From DAOTXR01 sp034435375 (GTDB lineage Bacteria; Chloroflexota; Anaerolineae; Aggregatilineales; UBA3940): a stretch of DNA of 21,602 nt. The stretch lies in the NCBI GenBank assembly GCA_034435375.1, contig DAOTXR010000081.1, positions 1 through 21,602 on the forward strand, read 5' to 3'. Position numbers and translations under genes: made by a program. The first letter of the stretch is position 1; the number at the start of each line of letters is the position of its first letter. Shown here one piece after another: positions 12,846 to 20,258 of the stretch. Below the pieces are notes generated by a model. The model did not search any database, was not told the origin of the DNA, and was given only the letters and a program-made list of their open reading frames with translations.

Positions 12846-12875
12846 TTAACGGAATCTGCTGTATCCCGTTATATA
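12846..12875 (+). promoter_or_regulatory. Promoter of the sigma/anti-sigma operon
   Basis: TTAACG (12846-12851), 18 bases, TATATA (12870-12875). This looks like a housekeeping promoter. GGAAAC at 12838 and CGTT at 12867 resemble ECF promoter boxes but are 23 bases apart, too far for the usual autoregulated form. The start site would fall near 12882, almost on the start codon. Confidence 0.45.
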
Positions 12876-12879
12876 AGGT

Positions 12880-12893
12880 GAGTGTCAACACTC
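12880..12893 (+). promoter_or_regulatory. Hairpin between ribosome-binding site and ATG of the sigma gene
   Basis: GAGTGTCAACACTC is a perfect palindrome placed between AAGGTG (12875-12880) and the ATG at 12894. As RNA it can form a five-base stem with a TCAA loop, bringing a distant ribosome-binding site close to the ATG. As DNA it may be an operator at the transcription start. Confidence 0.45.
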
Positions 12894-13472
12894 ATGGTCG
12901 AAGGATCGGGCGCCACGCGACAACCTGACGAGTACGCGCTGGTTGAGCGGGCCATTCAGGGAGACGCGGAAGCCTTTGGCGCGCTCTATGCTCTGCATCT
13001 GGAAGCCATTTACCGGTATGTCTACTTCCGCGTCGGCGATGAGACCGAGGCCGAAGACCTGACTGAAGAGGTGTTTGTCAGAGTGTGGGAGGCGCTGCCG
13101 GACTATGGTATCACCGGCCACCCGTTCACGAGCTGGGTGTACCGCATTGCCCACAACCTGATCATCGACCATCGGCGCAAGCGCCGACCGGAGCCTGTCG
13201 AGGATGAGATGCTGGCGAACCTGCCCTCACAGGCCGCCACCCCCGAAGAGGTGGTCGTGCAGCAGCAGGAGTTGCGGAGGCTGACAGCGGCGGTTCGGCA
13301 GCTAGGCGAGGAAGAGCAGCAGGTTGTGATCTTGAGATTTGTGCAAGGTCTCTCTCACCGCGAGGTGGCCGAGATTCTCGGCAAGAGCGAGGTTGCCTCG
13401 CGGGTGATCCTGCACCGCGCATTGAATGCGCTGGCGCGCATTCTCCGTTGGAGTGAGGCGTCCCATGGCTGA
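12894..13472 (+). CDS. ECF-type RNA polymerase sigma factor
   Basis: Sigma-70 family protein of 192 residues with only regions 2 and 4, as in ECF sigmas. Region 2 covers about 24-95 (DAEAFGALYALHLEAIYRYVYFRVGD, DLTEEVFVRVWEAL, SWVYRIAHNLIIDHRR) and region 4 about 130-185 (LGEEEQQVVILRFVQGLSHREVAEILGKSEVASRV). It directs RNA polymerase to a stress regulon and is normally held by a membrane anti-sigma factor, here the next gene, which overlaps it by eight bases (13465-13472). The ATG at 12894 is preferred; a GTG at 12882 in frame is too close to AAGGTG, though a near-leaderless transcript could use it. The linker between regions carries many Glu and Pro residues. Target genes are unknown. Confidence 0.92.
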   Translation: MVEGSGATRQPDEYALVERAIQGDAEAFGALYALHLEAIYRYVYFRVGDETEAEDLTEEVFVRVWEALPDYGITGHPFTSWVYRIAHNLIIDHRRKRRPEPVEDEMLANLPSQAATPEEVVVQQQELRRLTAAVRQLGEEEQQVVILRFVQGLSHREVAEILGKSEVASRVILHRALNALARILRWSEASHG

Positions 13473-14703
13473 GCACCCGACGCCGCTCGATCAGCTGCTG
13501 ACCGACTGCCTGGAGGCCATCGAATCACAACGGTGGACGGTCGAGGATTGCCTGGAGCGCTATCCGGCCCAACGGGCCGAGCTTGAGCCGTTGCTGCGCA
13601 CAGCCAGCCGCCTGCGCCAGGCAGGTCTGATGGTGCGCCTGCCAGAGACCTTCAGCGCAGCGGCTGCCGCCCGCTTGCAGGCCCGCCTGCACACGAGTCA
13701 TCGACTGCCGACACAGCCGCAGTCTCCAACGTTGTCAACCAGCGCCCCGGCGGCGCCGTCGGTTTCTGGGATGCCCTGGCCAGCGGTAGGGTTGGGCGTT
13801 GTGGCCGTCGCTTCGGCGGTCCTGCTGATGGCTGCCGCGCTGCTGGCGGGCGTGCTGGCCTTTTTCGCCGACCGCGCCGCTCCCGGCGATCCCCTCTATG
13901 GGTTGGATCGCTCGTTGGAGCAGGCGCGGCTAAACATGGCCGCCGGCCCTGAGGCGACGGTCGGCCTCCAACTGGACTTCGCCGGGGAGCGCCTGGACGA
14001 AGCCACTCGGCTGGCGGCGGCGGGCGATGCCGCTCTGGCAGAGCAGGCGCTTGAGGACTACGTGGCAACGATCTCTGGCATCACCGCCGGCGACCTGCCT
14101 GCTGGTGCGTCGGTCGAGGAGACGCTCGCGCAGTACCAGGACGCATTGGCAGCGCTGCGCGAGACAGCCCCTGCGAGCACGCTCCCGCTGGTCGATGAGG
14201 CCCTGGCCGCCTCGACGCTGCCGGAGACTGCTCCTGTCGTGGCTCCGACCGCTTCGGCCACGTCTGCTCCCACCTCCACGGCTGGGCCTGCTCCCGCCTT
14301 GGCCACGCCGCCCCCGGGCGCGCTGCCAACTTGGACACAGCCCGACGCGACCTTCGCGCCGGAGACTCCACCCGGCGCAGCCACCTCTCCGGCGCAGGCG
14401 TGCCAGGCAGCCGCTCCACACCCGGAGGCCATCACGCTGGGTGGACGTTACGGCGTGCCGCCCGCAGAGATCATGGAGTGGTTCTGTCAGGGATTTGGCT
14501 TCGGCGTGATCGACATAGCCTACAGCCTGAGCCGCGAGCTGGGGGCGCCGGTGGCCGACGTGTTCGCCATGCGCAGCGCAGGCATGAGTTGGGGGGAGAT
14601 CCGGCAGGCTGTGCTCCGCGATCAGGGAGACGACCAGCCAGGTCCGCCGGATCGGTCCGGTGAGGAGCCTGGCAAGCCTGATAAGCCGCCGGGAGACGAT
14701 TGA
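13465..14703 (+). CDS. Membrane anti-sigma factor with DUF5667 domain
   Basis: One-TM protein of 412 residues. The N-terminal cytosolic part (about 1-75) has the LxxCLEAIESQRWTVEDCLERYPxxxxELEPLL pattern seen at the start of many sigma-linked proteins, with C15 and C29. A transmembrane helix spans about 105-134. Outside lies DUF5667 (about 139-190, APGDPLYGLDRSLEQARLNMA then LDFAGERLDEATRLA), a Pro/Thr/Ala linker (about 235-310), and a C-terminal helical module (about 328-385) with QGFGFGVIDIAYSLS and AGMSWGEIRQAVL, flanked by C313 and C341. The ATG at 13465 overlaps the sigma stop (TGA 13470-13472) and has GAGG upstream, so the pair is translationally coupled. Inferred role: sequester the ECF sigma and release it on an envelope signal. 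Family role is inferred from context; proteolytic control sites are not identifiable. Confidence 0.87.
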   Translation: MAEHPTPLDQLLTDCLEAIESQRWTVEDCLERYPAQRAELEPLLRTASRLRQAGLMVRLPETFSAAAAARLQARLHTSHRLPTQPQSPTLSTSAPAAPSVSGMPWPAVGLGVVAVASAVLLMAAALLAGVLAFFADRAAPGDPLYGLDRSLEQARLNMAAGPEATVGLQLDFAGERLDEATRLAAAGDAALAEQALEDYVATISGITAGDLPAGASVEETLAQYQDALAALRETAPASTLPLVDEALAASTLPETAPVVAPTASATSAPTSTAGPAPALATPPPGALPTWTQPDATFAPETPPGAATSPAQACQAAAPHPEAITLGGRYGVPPAEIMEWFCQGFGFGVIDIAYSLSRELGAPVADVFAMRSAGMSWGEIRQAVLRDQGDDQPGPPDRSGEEPGKPDKPPGDD

Positions 14704-14819
14704 CGGGACGATAGGGATGAGGTCTGGGGCATCCACCCTGGCTTGGAAGACTGGCGGGAGTGGTAGGGCTGAAGCGGCGAAGGACCGGAGTGCCGCCCAT
14801 GCCGCTGGGAGGGAATAGC

Positions 14820-16487
14820 ATGGCCTCAGAACTCATTGGGCAGAACATTGGCCCCTACACGCTGCTTGAGCAGATCGGCGTGGGGGGCATGGGCGCGGTG
14901 TATCGCGCCATCGTGCCTGGCCGCAGCGATTACCTGGCCGTCAAGGTGATCGGCCAGAGCGTTGCCGACGATCCCGACTACCGGCATCGCTTCCAGCGCG
15001 AGGCGCGTGTTGCCAGCCAGCTTGACCATCCTAACATCCTGCCGGTGCTTGACTTCGGCGAAATCGACGGCATCCTCTATATCGCCATGCCTTTCGCCAA
15101 CTTCGGCACGCTGGGCGACTATCTGAGCTACGCGGGGGTGATGACGCCCCGTGAGACGGCCCAGGTGGCTGTCCAGATCGGCGCGGCGCTTGATTATGCC
15201 CACAGCCAGGGCGTGATCCACCGCGATGTCAAGCCAGAGAACATCATGCTGATGGGCCATGATCTGCTGTGCCTGTCGGACTTCGGGCTGGCCAAACGCA
15301 CCAGCGCCGCCTCCGTGGCGACCACCCAGCTGACCATGGCGGGCAACATCATCGGTACGCCATCCTACATGAGTCCTGAGCAGGCCATGGGGATGCGCCT
15401 GGACGGTCGGTCTGACCTGTATTCGCTGGGGGTGGTTCTGTATCGTTGTCTGCTGGGCCGCCTGCCCTTCCAGTCTGACTCGCCGCTGGCGATGGTAGCC
15501 CTTCAGATCAGCGCCATGCCGCTCGCGCCGCACGCCATCAACCCCGATTTTCCCCCGGCGCTGGGCACAGTGCTGCTGAAGGCGCTGGCCAAAGACCCCA
15601 ATTCGCGCTTCCAGACGGCTTCTGAACTGGTCGTGGCCTTCACCGACGCTCTAACCAGTCTCCCCGCCGGCCTCAAGGGGCAGGCGGTCGTCACCCCCGA
15701 ACAGATCGAGGCTTCGGTGCAGCTCAGCGGCCCGGCCCTGACCCCGCTGGTCGCTCCGGTGATCAACGTCGAGGTCCAACCGACCCGGCCTGCCCTGGTT
15801 CAGCAGCGCCGTCGGCGCTGGATGCTGGGGCTGGCAGCCGTGCTGCTGCTGGTCCTGCTCCTGGGGGTGGGGCAGATGGCGCTGATCGGCCCGATCCAGC
15901 AGCGCGCCCTGCACGCCGAGCAGACGGCGGAGGCGCTGCTCCTGCGCACGCCCATCGTCATCACGCAGTTGGTCATGGTGACAAATGAGGCGGGCCAGCC
16001 GGTGTACATCGAGGTGACGCGCATGGTCACAGGCGAGCCAGCAGAGGGGCAACCGGCGCTAGGCAGCGAGCCAACCCGGCAGGCTGCGACAGCGCCCGCT
16101 TCGGCCCCCATCGTCTGGCCCACCCTGACGCCCAGCCCTACCCTGGCCGTTCCATCGGCGTCTCCCGGCCAGCCGCCGCCTGGCGGCGGTTCCGAGCCTA
16201 CCCCAACCAGCCCGCCGGCGATCATCCCGACGGCCACATCGTCGCCCACGCCCACCCCCACCGTGGTGGTCCCCCCAACCCCGACCGCCAAGCCCACCCA
16301 TGCGCCGCCTGGCCAGGTTCGCACCCCGACGCCGGGTCTCGTGGATCCGCCCACCGCCGTCCCGACTGCTGCGCCCGTGGAGCCGACGGTTGCGCCGGCG
16401 GAGCCGACCGCCGCGCCGCCGGCCCAGGCCCACACGCCGCCTGGTCAGGCCGCCGAGGGGCCGCCGGGCCAGAACAAGGATAAGTAG
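14820..16487 (+). CDS. Transmembrane Ser/Thr protein kinase (PknB type)
   Basis: Hanks-type kinase of 555 residues. Kinase domain about 13-278: glycine loop GVGGMGAVY (20-28), catalytic K42, E61, HRDVKPEN (134-141; catalytic D136), DFG (154-156), activation loop with several Thr/Ser, GTPSYMSPEQ (179-188), and DGRSDLYSLGVVLY. All key residues are present, so it should be active. A transmembrane helix lies at about 335-356, after a basic stretch RQRRRRW-like. The outer part (about 357-555) has no PASTA repeats; a small region is followed by a Pro/Thr/Ala-rich tail. Start ATG at 14820 has GGGAGG seven bases upstream; the longer in-frame start at 14760 lacks one. It is 116 bases behind the anti-sigma gene with no evident promoter, so it may be cotranscribed and could act on sigma or anti-sigma. 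Confidence 0.93.
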   Translation: MASELIGQNIGPYTLLEQIGVGGMGAVYRAIVPGRSDYLAVKVIGQSVADDPDYRHRFQREARVASQLDHPNILPVLDFGEIDGILYIAMPFANFGTLGDYLSYAGVMTPRETAQVAVQIGAALDYAHSQGVIHRDVKPENIMLMGHDLLCLSDFGLAKRTSAASVATTQLTMAGNIIGTPSYMSPEQAMGMRLDGRSDLYSLGVVLYRCLLGRLPFQSDSPLAMVALQISAMPLAPHAINPDFPPALGTVLLKALAKDPNSRFQTASELVVAFTDALTSLPAGLKGQAVVTPEQIEASVQLSGPALTPLVAPVINVEVQPTRPALVQQRRRRWMLGLAAVLLLVLLLGVGQMALIGPIQQRALHAEQTAEALLLRTPIVITQLVMVTNEAGQPVYIEVTRMVTGEPAEGQPALGSEPTRQAATAPASAPIVWPTLTPSPTLAVPSASPGQPPPGGGSEPTPTSPPAIIPTATSSPTPTPTVVVPPTPTAKPTHAPPGQVRTPTPGLVDPPTAVPTAAPVEPTVAPAEPTAAPPAQAHTPPGQAAEGPPGQNKDK

Positions 16488-16517
16488 GTTGTCAGATGGT
16501 TCACGGCGTGGTCCGGC

Positions 16518-17750
16518 TCAGAACAACCTCACCTCCACGCTGTCACCCGCCTCCAACCCGGTTGCGTTGAGCGGCACCCGCATCAGCCCGTCGGCCTTGA
16601 CCAACGTGAAGATCAGGTTGCTCTTGAAGAGAATCGGCTCGGCCCACAGCTCGCCCTCCCGATCAACCAGCCGGATGGGCACGTAGTCCTCGCGTCCCGC
16701 AGTGCTGGCCACGTTGGCGGCCAGTCTCGCCCGCACGAACAGGCTGCGCGGCACCTCGGCCCCCTGCAAGCGGTAAAGGATCGGGGTGACAACCATCAGG
16801 AACTGCACAAAGGCGCTCACCGGGTTGCCAGGCAGGCCCACCAGCGGCGCGTTTCCGGCCATGCCCAGGATGGTCGGTTTGCCGGGCCGGGTGGCGATGC
16901 CATGCACCAGCACGCCTGGCTTGCCCAACTGGTTGAACACCTCGGCGGTCATGTCGCGCACCGAGACCGAGCTGCCCGCTGACAGCACCACCATGTCCGC
17001 GCCCCGGTCAAGGGCCGCGCGGGTATGGGCAGCAATCGTGTCAAAGTCGTCCGGCAGGATGCCGCCCCGGATCGCCGCCGCGCCAGCCCGCTCTGCCAGC
17101 GCTGCCACCGTGTAGGAATTGATGTCGCGCACCTGGCCGGGCTGGGTTGGCTGCGCTGGCTCGATCACCTCGTCGCCGGTGGCGAAAATCGCCACGCGAG
17201 GCTGTCGCACGACCTGCACCTGCGTGAGACCCACTGCCATCAGGCCGCCGATGTCTTGTTCGCGCAGGCGATGGCCTCGCGGCAGGATCAGGTCGCCGGC
17301 GCGGATGTCCTCGCCCGGCTCAATGACGTTCTCCCCGGGGGCAACCGGGCGGCGCACTTCCACCTCATCCTCGCCGATGCGGTGTGTGGTTTCGATCATC
17401 ACCACGGCGTCGGCCCCCGCCGGCACGTTGCCGCCAGTGTGGACGACGGCCAGCGTGCCGGGCGCGACGACCAGCCCGGCGGGGCGGCCCATGGGCACCT
17501 CGCCGATCAGTTTCAGGTAGGCCGGGAGTGTGTCGCTTGCGCCAAAGGTGTCCTGTGCGCGGACAGCGTAGCCGTCCACAGTGCTGCGCCGGAACTCCGG
17601 CAACCCGTGTGGCGAGGTGAGATCCGCAGCCAACACGCGACCCAATGCCTCAACAGTGGGGCATGTCTCGATCTCTGCCAGAGGCCGGAGGTGGGCAAGG
17701 ATGCGAGCGCGGGCCTCGTCGGGTGGCAGCAGAGTGAAGAATTCAGGCAT
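16518..17750 (-). CDS. moeA: Molybdopterin molybdenumtransferase MoeA
   Basis: Cytoplasmic enzyme of 410 residues, normal for MoeA. It inserts molybdate into adenylylated molybdopterin, the last general step of molybdenum cofactor synthesis. Motifs in order: TVDGYAVR (57-64), TGGNVPAGAD (105-114), ATGDEV (190-195), RDINS (208-212), SAGSSVSVRD (257-266) and GLPGNPVSA (305-313). The fifth differs from the common SGGVSVG-x-x-D form; a variant with SSVG-x-R-D is also seen in the family, so it may still work. The C-terminal domain IV (about 335-410) is present. Start ATG at 17750 has AAAGGAA nine bases upstream and a promoter at 17793-17822. No other cofactor gene or molybdoenzyme is in the window. 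It converges on the kinase gene with only 30 bases between the stops. Confidence 0.95.
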   Translation of the reverse strand: MPEFFTLLPPDEARARILAHLRPLAEIETCPTVEALGRVLAADLTSPHGLPEFRRSTVDGYAVRAQDTFGASDTLPAYLKLIGEVPMGRPAGLVVAPGTLAVVHTGGNVPAGADAVVMIETTHRIGEDEVEVRRPVAPGENVIEPGEDIRAGDLILPRGHRLREQDIGGLMAVGLTQVQVVRQPRVAIFATGDEVIEPAQPTQPGQVRDINSYTVAALAERAGAAAIRGGILPDDFDTIAAHTRAALDRGADMVVLSAGSSVSVRDMTAEVFNQLGKPGVLVHGIATRPGKPTILGMAGNAPLVGLPGNPVSAFVQFLMVVTPILYRLQGAEVPRSLFVRARLAANVASTAGREDYVPIRLVDREGELWAEPILFKSNLIFTLVKADGLMRVPLNATGLEAGDSVEVRLF

Positions 17751-17792
17751 GGGCGGCTTCCTTTCCGCGTGGGTTCAGTTCGTTGTGTGAGT

Positions 17793-17822
17793 ATTGTACT
17801 GGACAGCCGCGATGGGGTTCAA
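17793..17822 (-). promoter_or_regulatory. Promoter of moeA
   Basis: TTGAAC (17817-17822), 18 bases, TACAAT (17793-17798) on the minus strand. The start site would be near 17787, giving a leader of about 37 bases. Confidence 0.55.
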
Positions 17823-17842
17823 CCTGTGCCCCCTTTTTCCCA

Positions 17843-17870
17843 TTTACTCCCGAACGAATTTTCTGATAAT
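17843..17870 (+). promoter_or_regulatory. Possible promoter of the single-domain receiver
   Basis: TTTACT (17843-17848), 16 bases, GATAAT (17865-17870), about 70 bases before the start codon. It lies back to back with the moeA promoter. Confidence 0.4.
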
Positions 17871-17939
17871 AAGAGTAGGTGAATGAGGGAACTTGGATGT
17901 AGTTTGTGGTGAAGTGGGCAAGTTTTAAAGGTAGAGTGG

Positions 17940-18329
17940 ATGATGAGCGCCAATCTGGAAAATTACGTTCTGGTCGTTGATGACGATCCCAGTGTTCAGG
18001 TCATCGCCTCCGAGGCGTTGGCTCGCATGGGCCTTCAGGGCCGCAGCGCTGCCAGCGGAGAGGAGGCTCTGCGGATCGTGCGCGACCACCCGCCGCGCAT
18101 GATCCTGCTGGACGTGTCGATGGGAGGCATGGCCGGCCTGGTGACGCTGACACGTCTCCAGGAAAGCCGTTCCACCCGCCGCATTCCCATTATCCTGCTG
18201 TCGCAGCTGTCTGAAAACCTCCATCACATGCGTCGGCTGCCGGGCGTGGTAGCGGCCATGTACAAGGGTGACTTCTCGGTTGCGCAACTGTGCGATGTGC
18301 TCGGTTGGGTGTGCACGGCGCTGAATTAG
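17940..18329 (+). CDS. Single-domain response regulator (CheY-like)
   Basis: Receiver domain only, 129 residues, no output domain. Acidic residues D14-D16, phospho-acceptor D58 in LLDVSMGG, and K109 are present; the usual Thr is S88, a conservative change. The loop after D58 has SMGGM in place of the common MP-G form. The end (WVCTALN) stops just past the last receiver helix. It would work as a phospho-relay step or by binding a partner protein, perhaps with the receiver-kinase fusions at 7536 and 8839, though nothing in the sequence proves a link. Start at 17940 or the adjacent in-frame ATG at 17943; AAAGG lies eight bases upstream. A clean terminator follows, so it is monocistronic. Confidence 0.9.
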   Translation: MMSANLENYVLVVDDDPSVQVIASEALARMGLQGRSAASGEEALRIVRDHPPRMILLDVSMGGMAGLVTLTRLQESRSTRRIPIILLSQLSENLHHMRRLPGVVAAMYKGDFSVAQLCDVLGWVCTALN

Positions 18330-18398
18330 GCGTTTTGCTGAAAGGGTCCTGGTCAAACCCCTGACGGGGTTCGGTCAGAGTCGCTTTCGGTCAATCGC

Positions 18399-18421
18399 AA
18401 GGGGGCGTCTTGCGCCCCCTT
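18399..18421 (+). terminator. Intrinsic terminator after the receiver gene
   Basis: AAGGGGGCG, loop TCTTG, CGCCCCCTT, followed by CTTTGTTTTT. This is the clearest intrinsic terminator in the window, 70 bases past the stop codon. Confidence 0.85.
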
Positions 18422-18459
18422 CTTTGTTTTTGGAAGTCGTCCCCTTCGAGCGCCGCAGT

Positions 18460-18536
18460 GAGCCTCACCCCCGGTTCAGACCTCCCTCCACGAGTGGAGG
18501 GGGCAACCAAGCACAGCGGGGTTGGAGGGTGAGGCT
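18460..18536. repeat. REP-like palindromic element
   Basis: A 77-base intergenic unit with terminal inverted repeats GCCTCACCC (18462-18470) and GGGTGAGGC (18528-18536) around an inner hairpin CCCTCCA-CGAG-TGGAGGG (about 18484-18501). The left arm carries the 16-base string also found at 26-41. Structure and spread resemble bacterial REP/BIME elements. Confidence 0.55.
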
Positions 18537-18596
18537 TGCAGCCGCCAGTGCGTAAGCCCTACAGTTTATGAGCGGCATCCCCTGGCTCGATCTTCC

Positions 18597-19823
18597 CTAC
18601 GGCACCAGCCCCACAAACCGCCCCTCGATCAACTGCCTGGGAGGGGCGCTGGCATCTGCCGAAACCAGCCAGATCGAGGTTGTCGACTCGTGGTAGCGCT
18701 CCAGCGCCAGCGTGTTGTCGTCTAACCAGGCCACCGGATGATAGTATGCGCCCGATTCGGAGGCGGCAACGATGCGAGTTGAGGCGAAATTGCTGTCGCT
18801 CACCGCGATCCAACCCTGCTCGTTCTCATAGTCGCCGCGGGCCAGGCCGTAGGCCAGCCTGTCGCCTGCCGGGCTGAACAACCCATTGCCGGATTGCCCT
18901 GGCTGTGGCGCATCGATGGGATAGGGAACCGTCTGCGTGGCCCCGGTCCGCAGATCGACGATCTCGATGCCCATACAGCCCAGCGCAACACGGGTCTCGT
19001 CAGGCGACAGGTCATCCACACAAATGATATGCTCGCCGCGCGGCAGCAGGACGCGCGATGCGCCCGTGGCTAGGTCGTACACTGACAGGCTTGATTCGCC
19101 GCCGAACAGAATATACCCGCCCAGGCCCAGCGGTTCCTCGCTGTAGTACAGGCGCTGCCCATCCGCCGACCAGCCAAACGGCACAAAGTGCCACCCCTCA
19201 GACGAGGTCTGTTCGGCCACCAGTCGTCTGTCCGAGCCATCGACGTTGCTGATGAACAGCTGCGTCCTCACTCCTGCCCCGCCAGTGAAGTCCGCCGCGC
19301 TCCACGCGATGCGGCCCGGCTGTGCGCCGTCCCCCGGCCACACGGCGATCCCGTTCAGCGTGGCGCTGCCTTCCGGCGTGGTGAACTCCAGCTTGCGGAT
19401 TCCGTCCGCTCCAACCTCATATACGGTGGGTGGAGCGCCGTCAGAAGGGTTGTAGTCGGCCAGCAGGTAGAAGTGATCAGCGGCCCAGCCTGCTGCGCTG
19501 TGTGGCCCTGGCCAGAACTTGAAAGGCAGCGAGGCGACAGGCGTGGTTGTCCCGCTGGCCGGATCGACCAGCACAAGCTGGTGGTCAGGCGTGATGACGG
19601 CAACGCGCGGCAGCGCAGGTGGGGCTGTGGGGGGCGCTTCGAGTGGCGTGGTGGATGTGAGCTGCGCAGACCCTGCGAGGGTCGGGACTGCGCAGGGCGG
19701 CTCGCAGGTGGGCGGCGGGGTGGGAAGCGGCGTGTGCGGCGCATCTAGCGCTGGCCCGTAGCAGGCCAGCGCTGCCAACACCAGTACACTCAGGGTGAAA
19801 TAGAGAAGGCCGTGTGACTTCAT
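18597..19823 (-). CDS. Probable lipoprotein with TolB/WD40-like beta-propeller
   Basis: Exported protein of 408 residues. The N-terminus is a signal peptide with a likely lipidated Cys at 21 (LVLAALAC; the -3 residue is Ala, a slight departure from the usual Leu). A Pro/Thr linker (about 28-70) with C40 and C44 leads to a propeller of about 330 residues. Blade motifs resemble TolB and dipeptidyl-peptidase propellers: QLFISNVDGSDRRLVAEQ, FGWSADGQRLYYSE, LSPDETRVALGC, FSPAGDRLAYGLA, and WLDDNTLALERY. Such proteins bind partners or ligands at the cell surface; no peptidase domain follows. Start ATG at 19823 has GGGAG nine bases upstream. It is a single gene with its own promoter. The substrate is unknown. 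Confidence 0.85.
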   Translation of the reverse strand: MKSHGLLYFTLSVLVLAALACYGPALDAPHTPLPTPPPTCEPPCAVPTLAGSAQLTSTTPLEAPPTAPPALPRVAVITPDHQLVLVDPASGTTTPVASLPFKFWPGPHSAAGWAADHFYLLADYNPSDGAPPTVYEVGADGIRKLEFTTPEGSATLNGIAVWPGDGAQPGRIAWSAADFTGGAGVRTQLFISNVDGSDRRLVAEQTSSEGWHFVPFGWSADGQRLYYSEEPLGLGGYILFGGESSLSVYDLATGASRVLLPRGEHIICVDDLSPDETRVALGCMGIEIVDLRTGATQTVPYPIDAPQPGQSGNGLFSPAGDRLAYGLARGDYENEQGWIAVSDSNFASTRIVAASESGAYYHPVAWLDDNTLALERYHESTTSIWLVSADASAPPRQLIEGRFVGLVP

Positions 19824-19907
19824 TGATCATTGCTCCCGGTGGGTATCAAGGATATTTTTGATCTTCGTGGGCTTCCGCCGGCTGTCGGGGACAAAGTGTT
19901 GCCTATC

Positions 19908-19913
19908 ACTATA
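19908..19913 (-). promoter_or_regulatory. Extended -10 element of the lipoprotein gene
   Basis: Minus strand TGCTATAGT contains the -10 TATAGT and the upstream TG of an extended -10. No good -35 is visible. The leader would be about 80 bases. Confidence 0.45.
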
Positions 19914-20028
19914 GCACAAGATGCTGAATCGGGCCTGGGGCGCGAGGACTAGGGCAGGGCGGCGCGAGGGCCATTGCGCCGTATCGACTTCCGCACCGTG
20001 GCCCTGCCCGTGACACTCATCGCCTGAT

Positions 20029-20043
20029 GACAGGAGACCTGTC
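20029..20043. promoter_or_regulatory. Dyad upstream of the glutamate dehydrogenase promoter
   Basis: GACAGG-AGA-CCTGTC is a perfect six-base dyad ending three bases before the proposed -35. It is a possible activator site. Confidence 0.35.
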
Positions 20044-20045
20044 GC

Positions 20046-20074
20046 TTGTGGGATACGGCGCATCCGGCTACACT
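20046..20074 (+). promoter_or_regulatory. Possible promoter of glutamate dehydrogenase
   Basis: TTGTGG (20046-20051), 17 bases, TACACT (20069-20074). Spacing is ideal, hexamers moderate. Confidence 0.4.
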
Positions 20075-20187
20075 GAGAGCACAAATAGCCCGGATTGTGA
20101 TCCCGGCGTGGTCTACACAATCGACCCCGGCGTAAGATGTCAGTCTTGCTACAAGTCAGCCGGACCGCGCCCGGTGGTGTGCGGAGG

Positions 20188-20202
20188 TATCCAACCTGGA
20201 TA
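20188..20202. promoter_or_regulatory. Dyad in the glutamate dehydrogenase leader
   Basis: TATCCA-ACC-TGGATA is a perfect dyad about 57 bases before the start codon. It could be an operator or form a leader hairpin. Confidence 0.3.
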
Positions 20203-20258
20203 TCCCTCTGCCAGGCGGCGTCCGGCGCCTATTCTTTACTCAGGAGATGGTAAACCCA

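Larger units (their letters stand above)
12579..12893. other. Intergenic region before the sigma factor gene
   Basis: 315 bases with no convincing gene. It contains a hairpin (12618-12641), inverted repeats TCTTGCG/CGCAAGA (about 12777-12812) and TTTCCT-N11-AGGAAA (12820-12842), the promoter (12846-12875) and a hairpin at the start codon (12880-12893). The cluster of dyads before the promoter suggests regulation. Confidence 0.45.
19824..20258. other. Divergent intergenic region between lipoprotein and glutamate dehydrogenase
   Basis: 435 bases with no convincing gene. It holds the lipoprotein -10 (19908-19913), a promoter for glutamate dehydrogenase (20046-20074) and two 15-base dyads (20029-20043 and 20188-20202). 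If the 20046-20074 promoter is right, the glutamate dehydrogenase leader is about 180 bases long. Confidence 0.5.

Noticed and set aside
12838..12870. ECF-type autoregulated promoter (GGAAAC and CGTT) for the sigma gene
   Set aside because: The boxes are 23 bases apart, or 10 using GGAATC at 12851; ECF promoters need about 16-17. A housekeeping promoter fits better.
13930..14736. Minus-strand frame opposite the anti-sigma gene
   Set aside because: Arg/Gly-rich translation without motifs; the plus-strand protein has a TM helix and DUF5667.
15800..16435. Minus-strand Gly/Val-rich frame
   Set aside because: Antisense of the kinase TM and Pro/Thr tail; its repeats are mirror images of the Pro/Thr codons.
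16488..16517. Terminator between the converging kinase and moeA genes
   Set aside because: The 30-base gap has no inverted repeat or T tract that I can see.
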